This document shows, piece by piece, positions 15,911 through 19,101 of a stretch of 19,101 nucleotides of DNA; the stretch's first letter is position 1; every line of letters begins with the position of its first letter. The stretch covers positions 1 through 19,101 of the forward strand of contig JANRID010000051.1 in assembly GCA_033765305.1 (NCBI GenBank), written 5' to 3'. The notes under the pieces are model-generated. The model had not been told where the DNA came from, ran no database searches, and was given only the letters and a program-made list of their open reading frames with translations. The translations under genes and the position numbers were made by a program. This stretch comes from RDXT01 sp033765305. Lineage in GTDB: Bacteria; Bacteroidota; Bacteroidia; J057.

Positions 15911-15931
15911 GGCTCGGGCGAGACCCGGGCC
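15911..15931 (+). other. First of two tandem hairpins after the permease stop
   Basis: GGCTCGGG pairs with CCCGGGCC over 8 positions, including one T-G wobble, around the loop CGAGA. It begins 2 bp after the stop codon at 15908 and lacks a T-tract. Confidence 0.4.
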
Positions 15932-15944
15932 ACTCCCCCTGTTC

Positions 15945-15969
15945 CAGCCGGACGCGATGCGTCCGGCTG
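15945..15969 (+). terminator. Strong hairpin, probable end of the ABC export operon
   Basis: CAGCCGGACGC and GCGTCCGGCTG make a perfect 11-bp stem with the loop GAT, 37 bp after the permease stop. The bases after the stem are TTGTGTAT, only a weak U-tract, so termination efficiency is uncertain. The stem core GCCGGAC is shared with the REP-like elements immediately to the right, so this may instead be a related palindrome. Confidence 0.5.
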
Positions 15970-15987
15970 TTGTGTATGGGGGATTTT

Positions 15988-16030
15988 GCCGGACTTCGTC
16001 TGCGGGGCTGGGCTGGGAGGGTAGTCCGGC
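15988..16030 (+). repeat. REP-like palindrome, copy 1
   Basis: The outer arms GCCGGACT and AGTCCGGC (8 bp, exact) enclose a G-rich middle. It shares the conserved block GCCGGACTTCGTCTGCGGGG with copies 2, 3 and 4. Confidence 0.85.
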
Positions 16031-16056
16031 GTGGGCAGGGTTTTGGCCTGTAGCTT

Positions 16057-16100
16057 GCCGGACTTCGTCTGCGGGGCGGGGCCTGGCAGGGTAGTCCGGC
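16057..16100 (+). repeat. REP-like palindrome, copy 2
   Basis: This has the same exact 8-bp arms and conserved left block as copy 1, and the same orientation. It is followed directly by the imperfect GGAGGC/GCCTAC stem and the companion hairpin at 16123-16163, forming a composite element of about 107 bp. Confidence 0.85.
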
Positions 16101-16122
16101 GGGAGGCTGCGCCTACGCCAGC

Positions 16123-16163
16123 GCCGGATTACGCACAGGCCCCGCACAAGCCCAAAATCCGGC
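16123..16163 (+). repeat. Companion hairpin (type B) of REP copy 2
   Basis: The exact 8-bp arms GCCGGATT and AATCCGGC enclose a C-rich loop. The same arrangement recurs at 18830-18871 after REP copy 5. It looks like a sister palindrome in which the ACT/AGT of the main element is ATT/AAT. Confidence 0.75.
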
Positions 16164-16189
16164 TGGGTTGGAATTGTGCCGCATCTTTC

Positions 16190-16232
16190 GCCGGACTTCG
16201 TCTGCGGGGCGGGCCTGGCAGGGCAGTCCGGC
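16190..16232 (+). repeat. REP-like palindrome, copy 3
   Basis: This has the same arms and left block. Its middle is nearly that of copy 2 (GGGCCTGGCAGGG). It ends 94 bp before the DM13 lipoprotein gene. The rest of the 15909-16326 gap holds no credible gene. Confidence 0.85.
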
Positions 16233-16326
16233 GGAAGCAGGGCGGGCGCACAGTTCCGCTGGTTGTGTCAGCCCCCCAACAGCCCGGCGGCCAGACCTTC
16301 CCGATCTTGCCTTAAATCTCAAGCCT

Positions 16327-17229
16327 ATGCGAACCATCTGGAAGATGCTGATGCTGGCAGCTGCTTTGCCAGCCTGCATCGGAGCCGACGAACTCGAAGA
16401 CACCGTTGTAGCCATTGTCATCGCTGCAGCGCCTGCTTCGATCGAAATCGGCGACTCCCTGGCGCTCGAAGCCCGGCTGCGGAATACCTTCGGCGATGAA
16501 TTCGAGGGCCATGTGGAATGGCGGAGCTCGGCGCCCGGCATCGCAGCCGTCTCGGCAGGCGGCATCCTGCGCGGGCTGGCCCCCGGACAGGCGCGCATCA
16601 CCGCCTCGAACGACTCCCTGACCAGCGCGGAGCTGTTCGTGACGGTCATCGCCGATCCGGACGATGTCGCAGAGGTGACCGTGCTGATCGGCGACCCGCT
16701 GCTCAGCCCGGGCGACAGCGTGCAGGCCACCGCCGCAGCCCGGAACGCGGCGGGCGATTTGATTCCGGGGCTGGCCTTTACGTGGACCAGCAGCGATCCG
16801 GCTGTAGCCACCGTGGATGCGCAAGGATGGATCCGGGCCATCTCGAACGGCAATGCGCAGATTCAGGCCGCCGTGCAGGGGGTGCTCAGCACGCCAGTGG
16901 CAGTCAGTGTAGGCGCACAGCCGCGCAGCGGCATCTTCGCCGGGCTGAACGGCTATATGGTGCGGGGCAGCGTGACCCTGCTGCCAGCATCCGGAGGGGT
17001 GACCATCCGGATGGAATCCGACTTCCAAAGCAGTTCGGGGCCCGGCCTGTATGTCTATCTGAGCAACAGCGCCACAAGCGTGTCAGGCGGGCTGGAGGTG
17101 GCCAAGCTGCGCAAAACCAGCGGGATCGATACCTACGAAGTGCCCGGCGTATCGCTGACCCAATACAGCCATGTGTTCATTCATTGCAAGCCTTTCAACA
17201 TTCCATTCGGCGCAGCCCGGCTCCAATAA
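16327..17229 (+). CDS. Lipoprotein with two BIG2 Ig-like domains and a C-terminal DM13 domain
   Basis: This encodes 300 residues from the ATG at 16327; the longer frame to 16168 runs through REP copy 3. The N-terminus has a probable lipobox LPAC (Cys17). Residues about 27-108 and 115-195 are two bacterial Ig-like (BIG2) repeats, with the typical VEWRSSAPGIAAVSAGG and FTWTSSDPAVATVDAQG segments followed by Gly-Ala-rich ends. Residues about 202-300 match the DM13 fold: SGIFAGLNGYMVRGSV, a DF followed by GPGLYVYLS, LRKTSGIDTYEVPG, and a single Cys287 in VFIHCKPFNIPFG. DM13 is predicted to be a redox/electron-transfer domain with a cysteine near its metal or cofactor site. The next gene starts 10 bp later, so the two form an operon. 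The role is probably surface redox or binding; the exact function is unknown. Confidence 0.8.
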   Translation: MRTIWKMLMLAAALPACIGADELEDTVVAIVIAAAPASIEIGDSLALEARLRNTFGDEFEGHVEWRSSAPGIAAVSAGGILRGLAPGQARITASNDSLTSAELFVTVIADPDDVAEVTVLIGDPLLSPGDSVQATAAARNAAGDLIPGLAFTWTSSDPAVATVDAQGWIRAISNGNAQIQAAVQGVLSTPVAVSVGAQPRSGIFAGLNGYMVRGSVTLLPASGGVTIRMESDFQSSSGPGLYVYLSNSATSVSGGLEVAKLRKTSGIDTYEVPGVSLTQYSHVFIHCKPFNIPFGAARLQ

Positions 17230-17239
17230 CCTCCCTGCT

Positions 17240-18094
17240 ATGCGACTACGCATGTTCCGTATGCTGGCCCTCCTGCTGTGTGTGCTGACGGTTCACCCCC
17301 TGCACGCAGGCGGCCCCTGGCCGGCCGGCACCGGCCACGGCTACCTCAAGCTCGGCCAGCGGCTGATTTCGGCCCGCTACTTCTTCAATCTGGACGGAGA
17401 CGTGATCCCCATTACCACCACCCGCGTCTGGACGAGCAGCCTGTACGCAGAGTATCGCCTCAGCGAACGCCTGACGCTCAAGGCCTATGCGCCTTTTTTC
17501 TTCCGGACTACGCTCAATGAAGTGCGGTATCTGCAAAGCGGACGCATCGAGCCGGGCGATGCCCTGAGCAGCTTCGGGGATTCGGATCTGGGTGTTTCGT
17601 ATGCACTCATCAAGGACAAGCCTTTCGTGCTGGGGACGACCGTGATGCTGGGCCTTCCCCTGGGCAATCCGGGCGGCGGAGAGACGGGCCTGCTGCAGTC
17701 CGGCGACGGAGAGTTCAATCAGCTGGTGAAGCTGGAAGCGGGCTATTCGTTTTACCCCAAGCCGGTGTTTATCAACGGCTCGCTGGGATTCAACCACCGG
17801 ACCAGGGGCTTCTCGGAGGAGTTTCATGCCGGGTTCGATGCGGGGATTATGCTGAAAGACCGGGTTACGCTGATTTTCAAGAGCTATCTGGTGCGGTCTT
17901 TTCGGAACGGAAGCGCGCCTGCGGCCGGCACGGGGCTGTTTTCGAACAACATTCAGTACCTGTCGTTCGGGCCGGAGGTGAATGTGCGGCTGGGGAAACA
18001 TCTGGGGCTGAGCGGCGGGGTGTACGGCGCTCAGGCGGCAACCAATGTGCTGGCTGCGCCATCATTCGATTTGGGTGTGTTTGCGAAGTTCTGA
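17240..18094 (+). CDS. Outer-membrane beta-barrel protein (transporter-like)
   Basis: This encodes 284 residues from the ATG at 17240. A signal peptide ends at about residue 23 (VHPLHA before Gly-Gly). The mature protein has alternating hydrophobic/polar strands (LYAEYRLSERLTLKAYAPFFF, DSDLGVSYALI, FVLGTTVMLGLPLG, VKLEAGYSFYP, LGLSGGVYG) and ends in Phe, as expected for a Bam-inserted barrel. It resembles the barrel proteins annotated as MetA-pathway/transporter-like in Bacteroidota, but no substrate-specific motif is seen. It lies 10 bp behind the DM13 lipoprotein gene and is very likely co-transcribed, so the lipoprotein may work with the barrel at the outer membrane. REP copy 4 begins 16 bp after the stop and may mark the operon end. 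Confidence 0.75.
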   Translation: MRLRMFRMLALLLCVLTVHPLHAGGPWPAGTGHGYLKLGQRLISARYFFNLDGDVIPITTTRVWTSSLYAEYRLSERLTLKAYAPFFFRTTLNEVRYLQSGRIEPGDALSSFGDSDLGVSYALIKDKPFVLGTTVMLGLPLGNPGGGETGLLQSGDGEFNQLVKLEAGYSFYPKPVFINGSLGFNHRTRGFSEEFHAGFDAGIMLKDRVTLIFKSYLVRSFRNGSAPAAGTGLFSNNIQYLSFGPEVNVRLGKHLGLSGGVYGAQAATNVLAAPSFDLGVFAKF

Positions 18095-18110
18095 GCACAA
18101 GCGGCGGGGC

Positions 18111-18152
18111 GCCGGACTTCGTCTGCGGGGTTGGGCTGGTGGGCAGTCCGGC
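18111..18152 (+). repeat. REP-like palindrome, copy 4
   Basis: The exact arms GCCGGACT/AGTCCGGC and the conserved left block are present. It lies between the convergent beta-barrel and RAYT genes, 12 bp from the RAYT stop codon. Confidence 0.85.
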
Positions 18153-18164
18153 GGGAGGCTGAGC

Positions 18165-18704
18165 TTACAGGAGCTTGTCCACTGTCAGCGGTCCTTTCAG
18201 GCCTGCATAATCCCGGGCTGAGGACCATACATACTGCCAGGGCTCGTGCACGGTCCCGGCTTTGACGGGCGCCTCATGAATGTCGTGAATCTTTTGCCGG
18301 ATTCCCTCCACGCTGTAGCACACCTGCGGCTGGTATCCCGCCTGCCAGAACTGCGCGTGCCGGATTTTCGGATGCTGCGCCGCGTGCTGCCGGAAATGCA
18401 GCGTCAGCCAGTCGCTGCGGTTTTCGGGCATGTCCTGCACGGCGTGCACAATCGATCTTGAGGTGAATTGCTTGAAGTCGCGCATCACATTGCTCAGCTT
18501 CTCCTCCGGGCTGCTCACGAGCATCTGCAAATAGCTGGGCATGATCACGTAGGCATGAATGCGCAGCCCCCGGGACTGGCGGGCAAACTCCAGCGCGCCC
18601 GTCAGTATTTCGCAGTATTCCCTCCGGGTAAACACATCGATCCAGTCCACCACTGTGCTGGTCACGAAGTGTTTCACTCCAGGATATGCATAATAGCCCG
18701 ACAT
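18165..18704 (-). CDS. REP-associated tyrosine transposase (RAYT/IS200-like) homologue, HUH motif degenerate
   Basis: This encodes 179 residues from the ATG at 18702-18704; the frame continues upstream through REP copy 5 but is not coding there. Family features are clear: HFVTSTVVDWIDVF near the N-terminus, LRIHAYVIMP (48-56), MRDFKQFTSRSI (74-85), FWQAGYQP (119-126), and the C-terminal WQYVWSSARDYAGLKGPL. The family normally has MPNHxH after AYVI, which supplies the two metal-binding histidines. Here it reads MPSYLQ, so both histidines are gone (Tyr58, Gln60). REP-like palindromes flank the gene closely on both sides, as expected for RAYTs. The frame is otherwise intact, which suggests either recent inactivation or a retained non-catalytic DNA-binding role. 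The family assignment is firm; lack of activity is inferred. Confidence 0.87.
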   Translation of the reverse strand: MSGYYAYPGVKHFVTSTVVDWIDVFTRREYCEILTGALEFARQSRGLRIHAYVIMPSYLQMLVSSPEEKLSNVMRDFKQFTSRSIVHAVQDMPENRSDWLTLHFRQHAAQHPKIRHAQFWQAGYQPQVCYSVEGIRQKIHDIHEAPVKAGTVHEPWQYVWSSARDYAGLKGPLTVDKLL

Positions 18705-18765
18705 GCGGGCAATCTGCCGACGGAATGCATGTTTTTCAAGCCGGATTGCGCCAGAGCATAACACT

Positions 18766-18807
18766 GCCGGACTTCGTCTGCGGGAGGGCCTGGCAGGGCA
18801 GTCCGGC
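18766..18807 (+). repeat. REP-like palindrome, copy 5
   Basis: The exact arms GCCGGACT/AGTCCGGC are present; the left block differs from the other copies by one base at its end. It lies 62 bp upstream of the RAYT start and is followed by a CTGCGCCTCCGCAAG segment and the type B hairpin, repeating the composite layout of copy 2. A lone GCCGGATT half-arm is also present at 18740-18747. Confidence 0.85.
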
Positions 18808-18829
18808 CGCAGGCTGCGCCTCCGCAAGC

Positions 18830-18871
18830 GCCGGATTACCCGCAGCCCAGCACACCCCCCCGAAATCCGGC
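18830..18871 (+). repeat. Companion hairpin (type B) of REP copy 5
   Basis: The exact arms GCCGGATT/AATCCGGC enclose a C-rich middle, matching 16123-16163. It ends 2 bp from the stop codon of the minus-strand Uma2 gene and could act as its transcript end. Confidence 0.75.
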
Positions 18872-18873
18872 CC

Positions 18874-19101
18874 TTACCCTGCCTGCTCCGGCCCGGCTGC
18901 CGCCGCTCCCCCCAGTTCCACCCCCTCATACACCTCTGCCAGCGTCAGCCGCAGGCCGCTCAGCTCCAGCACTGCATCCCGGTCCGTGTGCACGCTGTAC
19001 ACCCACTCGTCTCCCTTCCGCACAAACAGCTCGGCGTGAACCTCCGACTGCGAAACCAGCAGCAGCGCCTCCAGCGACGGCAGCGCCAGATACCGCGGCA
19101 G
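18874..19101 (-). CDS. Uma2-family (PD-(D/E)XK nuclease fold) protein, C-terminal part only
   Basis: The last 75 codons of a minus-strand gene enter from the right edge; the stop is at 18874-18876. The visible end reads YLALPSLEALLLVSQSE, then HAELFVRKGDEWVYSVHTD, then LELSGLRLTLAEVYEGVEL. This order (LPSLxxxLLVSQ, an aromatic/charged strand, a Leu-rich LxLxxVYxxV end) is characteristic of Uma2 (DUF820) proteins, which have a restriction-endonuclease-like fold. The catalytic part would lie outside the window, so activity cannot be judged. The Ala/Gly-rich tail after the domain (GGAAAAGPEQAG) is probably unstructured. The biological role of the family is not well established. Confidence 0.75.
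   Translation of the reverse strand: MPRYLALPSLEALLLVSQSEVHAELFVRKGDEWVYSVHTDRDAVLELSGLRLTLAEVYEGVELGGAAAAGPEQAG

Noticed and set aside
15988..16232. CRISPR array
   Set aside because: The repeats are unevenly spaced palindromes sharing similar middles and linkers. There are no regular unique spacers and no cas genes.
1..19101. tRNA, rRNA and riboswitches
   Set aside because: No cloverleaf with a TTC-A T-arm, no rRNA core sequence and no recognisable riboswitch core was found in the intergenic stretches on reading.

Overview
The window looks like chromosome of a GC-rich member of the Bacteroidota. The main clues are a type IX secretion (Por) sorting domain on a secreted enzyme, a two-FtsX-domain ABC permease of the form common in Bacteroidota, no clear Shine-Dalgarno sequences before most genes, and many lipoproteins and secreted proteins. 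I favour the Saprospiria or a relative, but only weakly.

Left part (1-4863) is accessory DNA. A vapBC toxin-antitoxin pair on the minus strand sits between near-identical direct repeats of about 150 bp. To its right is a large minus-strand gene for a NACHT ATPase with an N-terminal adaptor-like helical domain, leucine-rich segments and a C-terminal formylglycine-generating-enzyme (FGE) fold domain, closed by an intrinsic terminator. The architecture is that of bacterial NACHT conflict/immune proteins. The FGE domain lacks the catalytic cysteines, and its last 30 residues resemble the variable tip of diversity-generating-retroelement targets, although no reverse transcriptase or template repeat is present here.

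Middle part (5086-15908) is a run of plus-strand genes. They encode a vanadium-haloperoxidase-like enzyme exported by T9SS, an erythromycin-esterase-family protein with a signal peptide, a MATE exporter, a glycerophosphodiester phosphodiesterase lipoprotein, and a three-gene ABC export system (HlyD-like adaptor, ATPase, MacB/FtsX-type permease). The ABC system is preceded by a textbook sigma-54 promoter and an upstream array of inverted TGAAACA half-sites, so it is probably switched on by an NtrC-type activator encoded elsewhere.

Right part (15909-19101) carries a family of palindromic REP-like elements (five main copies plus companion hairpins). They surround a small operon (BIG2-BIG2-DM13 lipoprotein and an outer-membrane beta-barrel), a REP-associated tyrosine transposase (RAYT) homologue whose two HUH histidines are replaced by Tyr and Gln, and the 3' end of a Uma2-family gene that runs off the window.

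The most interesting items are the NACHT-FGE protein with its possible variable region, the sigma-54 control region, the REP family with a RAYT that seems to have lost catalysis, and the repeat-bounded vapBC cassette. All coordinates and motifs were read by eye. Family names are from memory of the motifs and were not searched.
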